From an uncultured Prevotella sp. (GTDB taxonomy: Bacteria > Bacteroidota > Bacteroidia > Bacteroidales > Bacteroidaceae): a DNA stretch of 64,000 bases. The DNA is taken from the NCBI GenBank assembly GCA_900315955.1, contig ONBC01000001.1:97267-161266 (forward strand), written 5' to 3'. Every line of letters starts with the position of its first letter. Position 1 is the stretch's first letter. The position numbers and the translations under genes are program-made. This document shows, one piece after another, positions 9,100 through 18,491 of this stretch. The notes below the pieces were generated by a model. That model had not been told where the DNA came from. It saw only the letters and a list, made by a program, of their open reading frames with translations, and made no database searches.

Positions 9100-10289
9100 A
9101 CCGCCTTAGCCAGTTTCTCCAATCCCTCCCGGACATAGGCTTGCGGCGAGCCGACGTTCATCCGCATGAAGCCTTCGCCACCGGGACCGAACATCTCACC
9201 GTCGTTGAGCGCGAGGTGTGCCTTGTCGATGAAGAGGTCGAGGAGCTGCTTGTGATCCAGGTGAAGCTCACGGCAGTTGAGCCACATGAGGAAGCTCGCC
9301 TCCGGGCGGATCGGACGGATCTGCGGCGTGTGCTCCCGGCAGAATTCCTCCACAAAACGGATGTTATTCTCCACGGCAGCCAGCATCTGCCTGCGCCACT
9401 CCTCCCCTTTGCGGAACGCGGCGATGGTAGCGATATGCGCAAAGATATGCGCCTCATCGAGCTCGTTGGCCTTCAGCCAGCCATAGAAAGTCTTCCGGAT
9501 CTCGGGATTGGGGACGATGGCATGGGAGGAGATGATGCCCGCGATATTGAACGTCTTTGTCGGTGCCTGCATCGTGATACTGATCTGTGCCGCTTTCTCG
9601 GAGACTGAAGCGAAAGGTATGTGCTTATGTCCGAAGAGCGCCATGTCGCAATGGATCTCATCACTGATGACGAGCAAGTGATGGTCGTAGCAGAAGTCTG
9701 CCAACCGCATGAGCGTCTCCCGTGACCAGCAGATACCGCCGGGGTTATGAGGATTGCAGAGGATGAGCACGCGGCACTTGTCGTCGCAGACGCGCTCCAA
9801 GCTGTCGAAGTCCATCTCGTAATAATCACCGGCCTCCACATGCTCGTTCTCCAAAGCCTCGGGATGGACCTTCAGCGGGTTCCACACCACCTCGCGCCTG
9901 TTGGCGCGCGGCACGAGGAAGAACGGATGGTAGACAGGCGGCATGACAATGACTTTCTCGTCGGGCTTGCAGAAGAGGTTGCTGAAGATCCCGATACCTT
10001 TCACGATGCCGGGTATGAAACTGATCCATTCGGGTTTGATGTCCCACTGGTGATGCGCCCGCACCCAGTCGATGATCGCCGGCTTGTAGTCGGCGGGCTC
10101 CACGGTGTAACCCAAGATAGGATGTTCGAGGCGTTTCTTCATCGCCTCAATGATGTCGGGCAGCACGGCGAAATCCATGTCTGCCACCCACATCGGCTGG
10201 AGGTCGTCACGCCCCCAGCGAGGAAGCAGCGCCTCGTGCATGAGGTCGCCGCTGCCTTTGCGGTCTATGATAGTGTCGAAAGAATACAT
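9084..10289 (-). CDS. PatB/MalY-type cystathionine beta-lyase (PLP)
   Basis: Fold-type I PLP enzyme of 401 residues, class I/II aminotransferase family, MalY/PatB subgroup, cleaving C-S bonds of cystathionine or cysteine conjugates. Diagnostic features are MWVADMDF near residue 34, CNPHNPGG near 180, DEIHCDM near 212, and the PLP lysine in APTKTFNIAG (about Lys246), with the GPGGEGFMRMN block near the end. It would deliver homocysteine, pyruvate and ammonia in methionine synthesis, or act as a cysteine desulfhydrase. It lies beside a second sulfur-amino-acid PLP gene on the same strand, with 117 bp between them. Confidence 0.85.
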   Translation of the reverse strand: MYSFDTIIDRKGSGDLMHEALLPRWGRDDLQPMWVADMDFAVLPDIIEAMKKRLEHPILGYTVEPADYKPAIIDWVRAHHQWDIKPEWISFIPGIVKGIGIFSNLFCKPDEKVIVMPPVYHPFFLVPRANRREVVWNPLKVHPEALENEHVEAGDYYEMDFDSLERVCDDKCRVLILCNPHNPGGICWSRETLMRLADFCYDHHLLVISDEIHCDMALFGHKHIPFASVSEKAAQISITMQAPTKTFNIAGIISSHAIVPNPEIRKTFYGWLKANELDEAHIFAHIATIAAFRKGEEWRRQMLAAVENNIRFVEEFCREHTPQIRPIRPEASFLMWLNCRELHLDHKQLLDLFIDKAHLALNDGEMFGPGGEGFMRMNVGSPQAYVREGLEKLAKAVGVRS

Positions 10290-10372
10290 GGTGATGGATA
10301 TTTATAATGGGCGACGCTGCAAAGCAGCGTCCTACAAAACGGAGCCCACCAAAAGACGACAAGAAGCAGGAA

Positions 10373-10412
10373 AACTACTAACTCCTAACTCCTAATTTCT
10401 AACTCCTAACTC
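10373..10412. repeat. AACTC short tandem repeat, tract 2
   Basis: About five units of CTAACTC(C) at the 3' end of the MetY-like gene. The tract supplies that gene's TAG stop (10408-10406 on the minus strand). Same family as the tracts at 9044 and 11619. Confidence 0.75.
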
Positions 10413-11587
10413 TCCAGCGCCTGCCTGATATCCTCGAAGATGTCATCGACATCCTCCAGACCGACACTCAGACGGATGGTGGTGTCGAGCACATCCATCT
10501 TGGCTTTCTCCTCCGGCGTGAAGTTGCCGAAGATGGTAGAATAAGGATGAATGGCGAGCGTGCGGTTGTCGAAGAGATTCGTGGCGCGGTGCACAAGCCT
10601 CAGACGGTTGAGGAAGTTGAAACAAGCCTCCTGACTCTCGAGGTCCATGCAGACCATCGCCCCCGCCGTCTTACCAAACTGCTTCTGAGCGAGCGCATGA
10701 AACTTATTATCCTCCAATCCGACATAGTTGACAAACTTGACGGGCTTGAGCGTCTGCAACTTCTTGGCCAATGCCAGCGCATTAGCCGACTGCACACGAT
10801 AGCGGGCATCGAGGGTCTCCAAGCCCATGGTCTGAAGGAAAGCAGCCTGCGGGGTCATGTACGCACCGAAATTGAACAACAGCTCACTCTTGATCGTCGG
10901 CGTGAAGCCTTTCGTGTACTCCGTGCCATAATCGATGATCAGTCCGCCCAACGAGGTAGCCCCACCACTGATATATTTGGTAGAGGAGACGACCTCAATG
11001 TCTACCCCCAAGTCCTTTGCGGAGAACATCGTGAACGGGATCGTTGTCGTGTCAGCCACGAGCGGGATCTTGTGGGCGTGGGCTACGCGGGCCAGCGCCT
11101 GAAGGTCAGCGACCTCCATCTGCGGGTTCGTGATGATCTCTACAAAGATGCAGCATGTGTTATCGTCGACAGCCTGCTCCACCTTCCCGATATCCGTCAG
11201 GTCCGTCGTGTGCAATCCCACTCCGAACTTCCTCAAGGAACGGTTGAGGAGGTCGAAGGTGTTGCCGAACATGTGGGTGGAAGACACCACGTTCTTGCCT
11301 TGAGCCGTGAGAGCGAGCATGATATTGCTGATAGCCGCCATGCCACTGTTGAGGGCTGACACACTGTAAGCACCGGTCAGTGCACGCACACGATCCTCAA
11401 AGTTGTCCACCGTTGGGTTCTCACAACGGGAGTAGTCGGGCGCATCGATACGTTCGCAAAAAGCATCGGCCATGGTCTGAGCATCACTGAACTCATAAGC
11501 CACAGCATTGTAAACCGGCATGCTCAACGCATCATAGGCATCGCGCCGGCGATAAGGCAAATGAATTGCCTGTGTATTCTTCTTCAT
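10406..11587 (-). CDS. Cys/Met-metabolism PLP enzyme, MetY-like O-acetylhomoserine sulfhydrylase
   Basis: PLP enzyme of 393 residues in the cystathionine gamma-synthase superfamily. Visible are YSRCENPTVDNFE, ALNSGMAAISN (PLP phosphate cup), and the Schiff-base lysine in SSTKYISGG. The acidic-tailed VADTTTIPF segment and YSRCENPT resemble O-acetylhomoserine aminocarboxypropyltransferase (MetY) more than MetB, but methionine gamma-lyase is not excluded. The ATG at 11587 (MKKNTQAIHLPY) fits the family; an upstream ATG at 11611 adds eight residues. MetY would supply homocysteine from O-acetylhomoserine, and with the carrier pathway at 61.8-63.3 kb it would use a protein thiocarboxylate as sulfur donor (inference). 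Confidence 0.75.
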   Translation of the reverse strand: MKKNTQAIHLPYRRRDAYDALSMPVYNAVAYEFSDAQTMADAFCERIDAPDYSRCENPTVDNFEDRVRALTGAYSVSALNSGMAAISNIMLALTAQGKNVVSSTHMFGNTFDLLNRSLRKFGVGLHTTDLTDIGKVEQAVDDNTCCIFVEIITNPQMEVADLQALARVAHAHKIPLVADTTTIPFTMFSAKDLGVDIEVVSSTKYISGGATSLGGLIIDYGTEYTKGFTPTIKSELLFNFGAYMTPQAAFLQTMGLETLDARYRVQSANALALAKKLQTLKPVKFVNYVGLEDNKFHALAQKQFGKTAGAMVCMDLESQEACFNFLNRLRLVHRATNLFDNRTLAIHPYSTIFGNFTPEEKAKMDVLDTTIRLSVGLEDVDDIFEDIRQALES

Positions 11588-11618
11588 TATTATATTAGTA
11601 CGATTAAGCAAAACTACA

Positions 11619-11712
11619 CACTCAGAAACTCAGAAAACTCAGAAACTCAGAAACTCAAGAACTCAGAAACTCAAAAACTCAGAAAACTCCTAACTCCCAA
11701 CTCAAAAAAACT
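11619..11712. repeat. AACTCAGAA short tandem repeat, tract 3
   Basis: About nine units of AACTCAGAA/AACTCAAGA with one- and two-base length changes, ending in AACTCC units, filling nearly all of the gap between lptD (stop at 11716) and the MetY-like gene. Confidence 0.8.
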
Positions 11713-11715
11713 CCC

Positions 11716-14586
11716 TTAGTACCACTGCACCGCATTGCTGTAACCTGAACGCTTGTCATACTTCAAGGCATCCGTAAGCGTCGAGGCATTACAACGGAAT
11801 GTGAAGTTATAACTTGCGTAAGGTGCCAAGACGAGCGAGCAGCTCATGTTGAAGCAATGGAGGTCACGCTGCAGCGAAGCGGTAGTCATCGAGACCTTAT
11901 GGTTGTCGAAGTCGTAGCCGGAGGAGAAGCTGATGTTCCAGCCATCGGAAATGCGTACGTTACCGCTGACGTTCAGCGTCTGCGTGAACTTATAAGGATA
12001 GCGCATCGTCTTATAGTTGAACTTCTTGACATCCGTGTTCTCGCTCATCGTGATGCCATAGCCGAAGGTGAGCGACCAAGGCATGGAGAAAGCCATATAG
12101 CCGTCACCATCCGTCTCTGCTTTTCCTCCCTTGTCATCCTTGGCGGCTCCGTTCTGCGCGTCGATCATGGTGTCGTCTACATTACTGTTGATGTCGGTGT
12201 CGATGCTCTCATCGTCCTTGTTCTTCTTTTTGTCCTTATCCTCATCGTCTTTCTCTCCGCTGAAGAACTTCTTGATCTTATCCGGCGTGAGGGTATAAGA
12301 GATATTCTGCGACATGCCCTGGAAGCGACCGAACTTACCCATGCCCCAGTAGGTATGGTTGCCGACATACGGTGTACCGTTGCTGTCGACCTCGTAAGCG
12401 TAAGAGGCGAAGACTCCCGTCATGTTGAACGTATAATTCTTCCACCATTTCAGTCGAAGGTTCACCGTGAGGTCGCTCAACGGTTTCTCCTTGGCCGCCA
12501 TGTTATAGGACATTGACCAGCGCAACTGATCGATGATACTGATCTTCTTGAAGCCCGTAGAGTCCTTGTCGCTCTTGACCTTCATCTCTATATTGTTGTC
12601 GAAGCTCCATGAGATACTTCCCGTGCGCCCTTTGCCCGGCACTCCGTAGAGCGCGTCGGAATAGGGAGAGTACTGTACCAGCGACACATTGCCGTCGGCA
12701 TCCGTCTTCTGATAAGTCTGATAGTAACCATAGCGCGAGGCACCGAAGTCGGGCGCGTAACTGAAGCTCACAGTCGGCGTGATGACATGGCGGATGGCCT
12801 GGATCTTGTCGCCAAAGATCTTGCGGTTAGGTACCCAGAAACCGTACAGCTTGGTAGAAGCTGACACGGCAAGGTTCCAATTGTACACGTTGTGGAAGCC
12901 ATAGGTCGTGTCCGACACCTCCGTCTGCGTGGCCTGGTCCCACGACTTCATCACCTTGTTGGTGTACATACGGTCCGTGAAGTTGAACGACGGTGTGAGG
13001 TTGATATAATTGAATAAGGTGAAGTTGGCACTTATAGGGATACTGTGCTGAAAGCCGTTGCGCCAGTCCTTGATAAGATTGGAGTGCAACAACTGATTCT
13101 CCTTCGTCGATATCGAGTTGGAGAACTGTCCCGTGTAGCTCATGGAAATCTTCTCGTACCAGCGCTCATCACCCACCTGATGTTTCCGGCGGAAAGGATA
13201 GAATCGGGAGATGCTGATGTTGAGGTCGGGCAGCGTCATAGCGATGGTAGAATCGCGCATGTTCTGGCTGAGGTTGGCAGTAGAACTGAGCGTCATGCCG
13301 ATGCTCGAGAACGTCGTGCTCCAGTTGACAGAAGAGGTACGTGTCGACTGGGTGAGCGACTGCGGGTTGTACATACTCGTCAGGTTGTTACGCTCATAAC
13401 TCGACGTAGCGAAGTTGACACTGGCCGAGAGCGAGCTGAAAGGGTTGGCCTTCGAATCCTGCCGGTGGCTCCACTGCACCTTGAAACTCGTCTGCTTCGC
13501 ATAGTCGGGCATACCCTTGTCACCCGTCCGTGTGTCCTGATAACTCACGAGAAACGTACCACTGTATTTATAACGTTTGTTATAGTTGCTCGTAGCTGTC
13601 AGGCCCCAAGAGCCTTTTGTATAGATCTCACCTATCAGTTTCAAGTCCATCTTGTCGCTCAAGGCAAAATAGTAGCCGCCGTCACGAAGATAGAATCCAC
13701 GGGAGCTCTCGTCTCCATAGCTGGGCATGATGAAACCGGAACTGTAGCTTTTCGTGAAGGGGAAGAAGCCATAAGGGATAGCGAAAGGCAACGGCACATC
13801 AGCCACCACGAGATAGGCAGGACCAAACGTCACGTCCTTTCCCGGACGCACCTTGGCGCGGGAAAGAGAAATGTAGAAATCAGGATGCTCCTTGTCGCAC
13901 GTGGTATAACGGCCGTGAGCCAAATAAACGTCTCCCGACTCCGTACGCTTCGATATTTTGCTTCGAAGAAAGCCATCTTCCTGTTTGGTATAAGCATTCT
14001 GCACGATACCCTTTTTCGTCTTGAAGTTGAAGGAGATGGTGTCGGTGTCATAAGTGTCCGAGCCCATGGCAAAGACCGGCCGTCCTTTGATACCACCCTT
14101 CTCGGCACTGTCCGGCGTTCCTGTGGCATGAACGAGAGAAGAGTCAAGATTCATCCGGATCTTGTCACTCTTCAAGTCCATGTTCTCGTATTTGACCTCT
14201 GCATTACCGAAGAGTTTGGCATCTTTGGTCATCGCGTCGTAGACGAGCGAGTCGTCGGCCGTGTAAGTCACCGGCGCATCTATTCCTTTCCTTCTCGCCC
14301 GGTTGACCGAATCGGCCCGGATAGAGTCATCAATGGCTTTGTTATGATGATAGACGGCAAGCTGGAGAGAGTCCATGGAGAGCGTATCGATCGACGCATC
14401 GTCCTTTTGCATGCCTTCTGTCCGCAAAGAATCCTTGTCTGACAAGCCTTTCCGTGCCAGGCTGTCGCTCACAACCGTTTTAGCCTTCTTTTTTACAGGA
14501 AGGAGCGCACTGCCGTTTGCCCAGGCAAACAAGCTTACAGAGATGAGCAATATGATGAAAGACTTTGTCCTTGTTGATGTCCACAT
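11716..14586 (-). CDS. lptD: LPS-assembly protein LptD-like outer-membrane beta-barrel
   Basis: Protein of 956 residues: signal peptide, Ser/Asp-rich linker, an OstA/LptA-like domain (about residues 120-260, with YTADDSLVYDAM, KLFGNAEVKYENMDL and KKGIVQNAYTKQEDG), then a long barrel with regular aromatic strands ending in Trp-Tyr. Expected to insert lipopolysaccharide into the outer leaflet with LptE. An Asp/Lys/Glu-rich low-complexity stretch (near 12180-12260) lies in a loop. The start is the ATG at 14586 (MWTSTRTKSFIILL), which begins the signal peptide; a 22-residue upstream extension is rejected because two candidate -7 boxes lie just upstream. Divergent from nrfH. Confidence 0.85.
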   Translation of the reverse strand: MWTSTRTKSFIILLISVSLFAWANGSALLPVKKKAKTVVSDSLARKGLSDKDSLRTEGMQKDDASIDTLSMDSLQLAVYHHNKAIDDSIRADSVNRARRKGIDAPVTYTADDSLVYDAMTKDAKLFGNAEVKYENMDLKSDKIRMNLDSSLVHATGTPDSAEKGGIKGRPVFAMGSDTYDTDTISFNFKTKKGIVQNAYTKQEDGFLRSKISKRTESGDVYLAHGRYTTCDKEHPDFYISLSRAKVRPGKDVTFGPAYLVVADVPLPFAIPYGFFPFTKSYSSGFIMPSYGDESSRGFYLRDGGYYFALSDKMDLKLIGEIYTKGSWGLTATSNYNKRYKYSGTFLVSYQDTRTGDKGMPDYAKQTSFKVQWSHRQDSKANPFSSLSASVNFATSSYERNNLTSMYNPQSLTQSTRTSSVNWSTTFSSIGMTLSSTANLSQNMRDSTIAMTLPDLNISISRFYPFRRKHQVGDERWYEKISMSYTGQFSNSISTKENQLLHSNLIKDWRNGFQHSIPISANFTLFNYINLTPSFNFTDRMYTNKVMKSWDQATQTEVSDTTYGFHNVYNWNLAVSASTKLYGFWVPNRKIFGDKIQAIRHVITPTVSFSYAPDFGASRYGYYQTYQKTDADGNVSLVQYSPYSDALYGVPGKGRTGSISWSFDNNIEMKVKSDKDSTGFKKISIIDQLRWSMSYNMAAKEKPLSDLTVNLRLKWWKNYTFNMTGVFASYAYEVDSNGTPYVGNHTYWGMGKFGRFQGMSQNISYTLTPDKIKKFFSGEKDDEDKDKKKNKDDESIDTDINSNVDDTMIDAQNGAAKDDKGGKAETDGDGYMAFSMPWSLTFGYGITMSENTDVKKFNYKTMRYPYKFTQTLNVSGNVRISDGWNISFSSGYDFDNHKVSMTTASLQRDLHCFNMSCSLVLAPYASYNFTFRCNASTLTDALKYDKRSGYSNAVQWY

Positions 14587-14689
14587 ATTTATATTATGTG
14601 CAAATGTTATTTGCAAAGAGCTGTTTGCAATGATCTGTCCATGAGTTTGCAAAAGCTATTTGCAGAAATGTTATTGCAGAATATTTCTG

Positions 14690-14697
14690 CAAATTTA
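14690..14697 (-). promoter_or_regulatory. Candidate -7 box for lptD
   Basis: TAAATTTG on the minus strand matches TAnnTTTG and would start a ~95-nt leader for lptD. A second copy lies at 14730-14737. Which one is used cannot be told from sequence. Confidence 0.5.
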
Positions 14698-14813
14698 CAT
14701 ATTATCTCGTTATTATCTCTACCTTTTCGCAAATTTAACGTCACCGTTTTGGCGATTAAAGAAAAAGGAAGAACTTTTTCTGAAATCATGACAGCTTCTT
14801 TCTATCTTTTTCA

Positions 14814-14821
14814 TAACTTTG
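14814..14821 (+). promoter_or_regulatory. Candidate -7 box for nrfHA
   Basis: TAACTTTG, a full match to TAnnTTTG, 37 bp before the nrfH start. The -33 element is weak. This places the nrf transcription start near 14828. Confidence 0.65.
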
Positions 14822-14858
14822 TGAAATATAAGTAAACCCAAAAGCTCCGTAAAGAGAA

Positions 14859-15497
14859 ATGCCTATGGCCAGTCTATGGAACAAGATCAGAATAAGGTGG
14901 GCATCCTTTGTCAACTCGTTGTCTTTCCCGCTGAAGACAGCGCTTATTGCCTTGTGCGGAGTTGTTGTCGGCTTGCTCGCCTTGTTCATGTATCTGCTGC
15001 GCATGCACACTTATATTATCGGTGATGATCCGGCTGCCTGCATCAACTGTCATATCATGTCTCCTTATTATGCCACATGGAGCCACTCCTCGCATGGACG
15101 CGACGCGACGTGCAACGACTGCCATGTGCCCAACGGCAACCTGCTGGCTCACTATGGTTTCAAAGGTCTTGACGGCATGAAGCATGTCGCCTACTTCGTC
15201 ACGCACAGTGAGCATCAGGCCATTCAGGCGGAGACGATGTCGGACGAGGTGATCATGGACAACTGCATCCGCTGTCACAAACAGCTCAACCAGGAGTTTG
15301 TCAAGACAGGCCGCATCGACTATATGGAGGCCAAGCGCGGGGAAGGCCATGCCTGTTGGGACTGCCATCGCAACGTGCCGCACGGAGGTAAGAACTCCTT
15401 ATCGGCTACGCCTAATGCCGAGTATGTGGAGCCCATCCCTTCCTCGCCCGTTCCGGCATGGCTGCAGAAGGCGTTAGGGCATGACCCCGTCAGATAG
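14859..15497 (+). CDS. nrfH: Cytochrome c nitrite reductase small subunit NrfH
   Basis: Membrane-anchored tetrahaem cytochrome of the NapC/NirT family, 212 residues, that passes electrons from menaquinol to NrfA. One membrane helix (about 25-48) is followed by four CxxCH haem sites: CINCH, CNDCH, CIRCH and CWDCH. Length is normal. nrfA follows after 73 bp. Start taken at 14859 because it gives a short charged N-terminus before the helix and lies downstream of a TAACTTTG box. Confidence 0.95.
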   Translation: MPMASLWNKIRIRWASFVNSLSFPLKTALIALCGVVVGLLALFMYLLRMHTYIIGDDPAACINCHIMSPYYATWSHSSHGRDATCNDCHVPNGNLLAHYGFKGLDGMKHVAYFVTHSEHQAIQAETMSDEVIMDNCIRCHKQLNQEFVKTGRIDYMEAKRGEGHACWDCHRNVPHGGKNSLSATPNAEYVEPIPSSPVPAWLQKALGHDPVR

Positions 15498-15570
15498 GAT
15501 GTACACAAAACGAAAACAGGAAAACGAAAATAAGGACCTGCATAAAACGAAAACAGAAAAACGAGATATT

Positions 15571-17067
15571 ATGGCTAAACAACTAAAGAAATGGCAAGGC
15601 TGGCTCCTCTTCGCAGGAGCTATGGTCGTTGTATTCGTCTTGGGGCTCGTGTGCTCGTCGCTCTTAGAACGGCGCGCGGAGGTGGCGAGCGTGTTTAACA
15701 ACCGCCGCACCCCAATGACCGACTCTATCGTATCTCAGAACGAGAAGTTCGCCGAGGACTTCCCACGCGAATACCAGACCTGGGCGATGACGGAAGATAC
15801 CAGTTTCGTGAGCAAGTATAATAGTTCCCAGGAGGTGGACGTCCTGGAGCGCAGTCCGGCTTTTGTCATCAACTGGGCCGGTTACGCCTTCTCCCGTGAG
15901 TACAACACGCCGCGTGGCCACCGCCATGCCATAGAGGACCTGCGCAAGATCCTGCGCACAGGATCGCCCGGTGTCGACGGACAGGAAGACCTGCAGCCCG
16001 GCACCTGCTGGACCTGCAAAGGTCCCGACGTGCCACGACTGATGCGTGAGAAAGGTACCGACAAGTTCTATGCCGCCAAATGGAGCGACTGGGGCGATGA
16101 GGTGATGAACACCGTGGGCTGCTCCGATTGTCACGATGCCCGTACCATGGAGCTTCGTCCCACCCGTCCCGCGTTGTATGAGGCCTGGGCGCGCGTAGGC
16201 AAGGACGTGAAGAAAGCTACCCATCAGGAGATGCGGTCGCTCGTCTGCGCACAGTGCCATACAGAATATTATTTTGAGAAAGAGAACGGCAACTATCTCC
16301 ACTTCCCACAGGAGAAAGGTCTCACCTGCGAAGCGGCTGAGGAGTACTACGACTCTATCGGGTTCTACGATTATATCAACCCGCTGTCCAAGGCTAAGAT
16401 CCTTAAAGCGCAACATCCCGGTTACGAACTGTTCATGCAGGGTATCCACGGACAGCGGGGCGTATCGTGTGCCGACTGCCACATGCCTTACATCTCGGAA
16501 GGAGGCGTGAAATACACGGATCACCACATCATGTCACCGCTCGCACATATCGACCGCACCTGTCAGACGTGCCACCGGCAGCCTGCGGAGGTGTTGCGCC
16601 AGAATGTATATGAGCGGCAGCAGAAAGCCTACGATTTCGCCAGAAAGGTCGATGTCCAACTGGCCGACGCTCACCTCATGGCACAGTTTGCCTGGAAGCA
16701 CGGAGCGACGGACAAGGAGATGGAGAAAGCGCTCAGCGACATCAGGAAGAGCCAGTGGCGTTGGGATTACGCCATCGCTTCCCATGGCGCCTCCTTCCAT
16801 GCTCCGCAAGAGTGCATGCGCCTGCTCGCCGACGCCATGGAGTATGCCAAAGACGCACAGCTCGAATGTCAGAAAGTCGTAGCCATGCACGGATGGACCA
16901 AAGCTATTCCACTGCCCGACATCTCTACCAGAGAGAAGGCAGCCCAATATATCGGCTTAAATATGCCGCAACTCAGGAAACAGAAGAAGGACTTCCTTGA
17001 TACGGTCGTCCCTAAATGGATTGATACCGCAAGGAAAAACAAACGGTTCATTACTCAGCCCATCTGA
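15571..17067 (+). CDS. nrfA: Pentahaem cytochrome c nitrite reductase NrfA (ammonia-forming)
   Basis: Periplasmic enzyme of 498 residues reducing nitrite to ammonium with six electrons. The active-site haem has the lysine variant CWTCK (residues 146-150); four ordinary sites follow (CSDCH, CAQCH, CADCH, CQTCH), giving the canonical five haems. An N-terminal helix (about 11-32) acts as signal or anchor. The start is the ATG at 15571; the longer frame from 15481 overlaps nrfH and adds a Lys/Glu-rich stretch of no family character. Lys coordination and haem count make this distinct from other multihaem cytochromes. Confidence 0.96.
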   Translation: MAKQLKKWQGWLLFAGAMVVVFVLGLVCSSLLERRAEVASVFNNRRTPMTDSIVSQNEKFAEDFPREYQTWAMTEDTSFVSKYNSSQEVDVLERSPAFVINWAGYAFSREYNTPRGHRHAIEDLRKILRTGSPGVDGQEDLQPGTCWTCKGPDVPRLMREKGTDKFYAAKWSDWGDEVMNTVGCSDCHDARTMELRPTRPALYEAWARVGKDVKKATHQEMRSLVCAQCHTEYYFEKENGNYLHFPQEKGLTCEAAEEYYDSIGFYDYINPLSKAKILKAQHPGYELFMQGIHGQRGVSCADCHMPYISEGGVKYTDHHIMSPLAHIDRTCQTCHRQPAEVLRQNVYERQQKAYDFARKVDVQLADAHLMAQFAWKHGATDKEMEKALSDIRKSQWRWDYAIASHGASFHAPQECMRLLADAMEYAKDAQLECQKVVAMHGWTKAIPLPDISTREKAAQYIGLNMPQLRKQKKDFLDTVVPKWIDTARKNKRFITQPI

Positions 17068-17099
17068 TGTTTCCGCTTCAGGATGACGCATTTGTTTTC

Positions 17100-17132
17100 A
17101 CTGGCTCCGGCTTCTGCCGGAACCAGTTTTTT
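17100..17132 (+). terminator. Rho-independent terminator after nrfA
   Basis: Inverted repeat ACTGGcTCCGG / CCGGAaCCAGT with a six-base loop followed by six T. It lies between nrfA and the haem-ligation genes, so these may depend on readthrough or a promoter of their own. Confidence 0.75.
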
Positions 17133-17199
17133 GCAGATTACTAACAACATGCCTGCTCCGTCTCCTGCCCCCCTATTAACACCCAACACCTTTTAGAAC

Positions 17200-18489
17200 A
17201 TGTGGAAGAAACCCTATTCCTACCATGAAGGTTTTGTCATAGCTTTCGGCCTGATCCTCGTCGGCGCCATGCTCCAACTCAGCATGGGCGCTCTCTACTG
17301 GGACATCTTCATGTGGCCGGCGAACCTCATCACCCTCATCCTTTTCATCCTCTTCTCCGTCCTCGCTTACGCGCGTAGAAAGAAGTCTTACTTCCTCCGT
17401 TTCATGACCACCCCGCAGGCAGCCGTTCCCGCCCTCGTGGTTGTTGTACTCCTCACGCTCATCATGGGACTGACCCGGCAGGCATCGCCGCAAAGCATGA
17501 CCAACGATCCCATCGGGTTGTCGAGGATGCTCAGCTTCTGGCCTTTTATCCTGGCCTACGTATGGATGACAGCCATCGTCGGGCAGGAAGCCGTCTTCCA
17601 GCTCTGTCACGCCTCGCGGCACACCTGGCCGTCGCTGCTCAGCCACATAGGTCTGTTCATCGTCCTGACCTGCGGCACCTTAGGCAGTGCCGACATGCAA
17701 CGGCTGAAGATGTATTGCGAGCAAGGAAAGCCGGAGTGGCGCGCCCTCGATGCCTACGGCAACGTGACACACCTGCCCATAGCCATCCAGTTGGAGAAGT
17801 TCACGATCGACGAATATCCGCCCAAGCTCATGGTCATCGACAAGCAGGGGCTTCCTGTCCCGAAAAAGAAACCGGAGACGCTGCTCATCGACTCGGCCTT
17901 CAAAGGCGGCGACCTCCAAGGATGGCACATCGCCATCAAGAGACGTATCGACAACGCCATGCCGGCGGCCTTGGTGAAGATGGGAAACACCATTCCCCGG
18001 GAGATGATGCGGCGGCTCCGCCTCGACTCCCTCGGACAGACGATGAACACGGAGGGCTATCTGCCGACTCCGAACGCGGGGTCTGCGTGTGCGCTCCTCG
18101 TCAGCGCCACGAAAGGAAAGACGAGACGCGAAGGCTGGGTGACATGCGGCAGCTACCAGTTCTCCTACCAAGGTCTGTCGCTCGATAAGGGTATGACGCT
18201 CGTCATGGGGCAACGTGAGCCCAAACGCTATTCATCGCTCGTAGATGTCTATACCGAAGACGGCAAGAACCTGCAGACAACCATCGAGGTCAACCACCCG
18301 CTCACCATCAACGGCTGGAAGATATACCAGCTCAGTTATAATGTGGAGATGGGCAAATGGAGCACGCTGAGCGTCTTCGAGTTCGTCCGGGATCCATGGC
18401 TGCCGGTGGTCTACATCGGCATCCTGCTCCTCGCCTTAGGTGCGGGCGGTCTGCTTTTTGACACAAGAAAGAAAACGAATACTGAATAA
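17200..18489 (+). CDS. ccsB: Cytochrome c biogenesis protein, ResB/CcsB family
   Basis: Membrane protein of 429 residues: four N-terminal membrane segments, a large periplasmic domain (about residues 165-395, with the late NHPLTINGWKIYQLSY block typical of ResB) and a last helix before a Lys/Thr tail. With CcsA it forms the System II synthase that exports haem and ligates it to CxxCH motifs, needed for the nine haems of NrfH and NrfA just upstream. The ccsA start follows the stop by two bases. Confidence 0.88.
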   Translation: MWKKPYSYHEGFVIAFGLILVGAMLQLSMGALYWDIFMWPANLITLILFILFSVLAYARRKKSYFLRFMTTPQAAVPALVVVVLLTLIMGLTRQASPQSMTNDPIGLSRMLSFWPFILAYVWMTAIVGQEAVFQLCHASRHTWPSLLSHIGLFIVLTCGTLGSADMQRLKMYCEQGKPEWRALDAYGNVTHLPIAIQLEKFTIDEYPPKLMVIDKQGLPVPKKKPETLLIDSAFKGGDLQGWHIAIKRRIDNAMPAALVKMGNTIPREMMRRLRLDSLGQTMNTEGYLPTPNAGSACALLVSATKGKTRREGWVTCGSYQFSYQGLSLDKGMTLVMGQREPKRYSSLVDVYTEDGKNLQTTIEVNHPLTINGWKIYQLSYNVEMGKWSTLSVFEFVRDPWLPVVYIGILLLALGAGGLLFDTRKKTNTE

Positions 18490-18491
18490 TT

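Noticed and set aside
13045-14442. 465-residue frame antisense to lptD
   Set aside because: Shadow frame over a gene with clear domains on the other strand.
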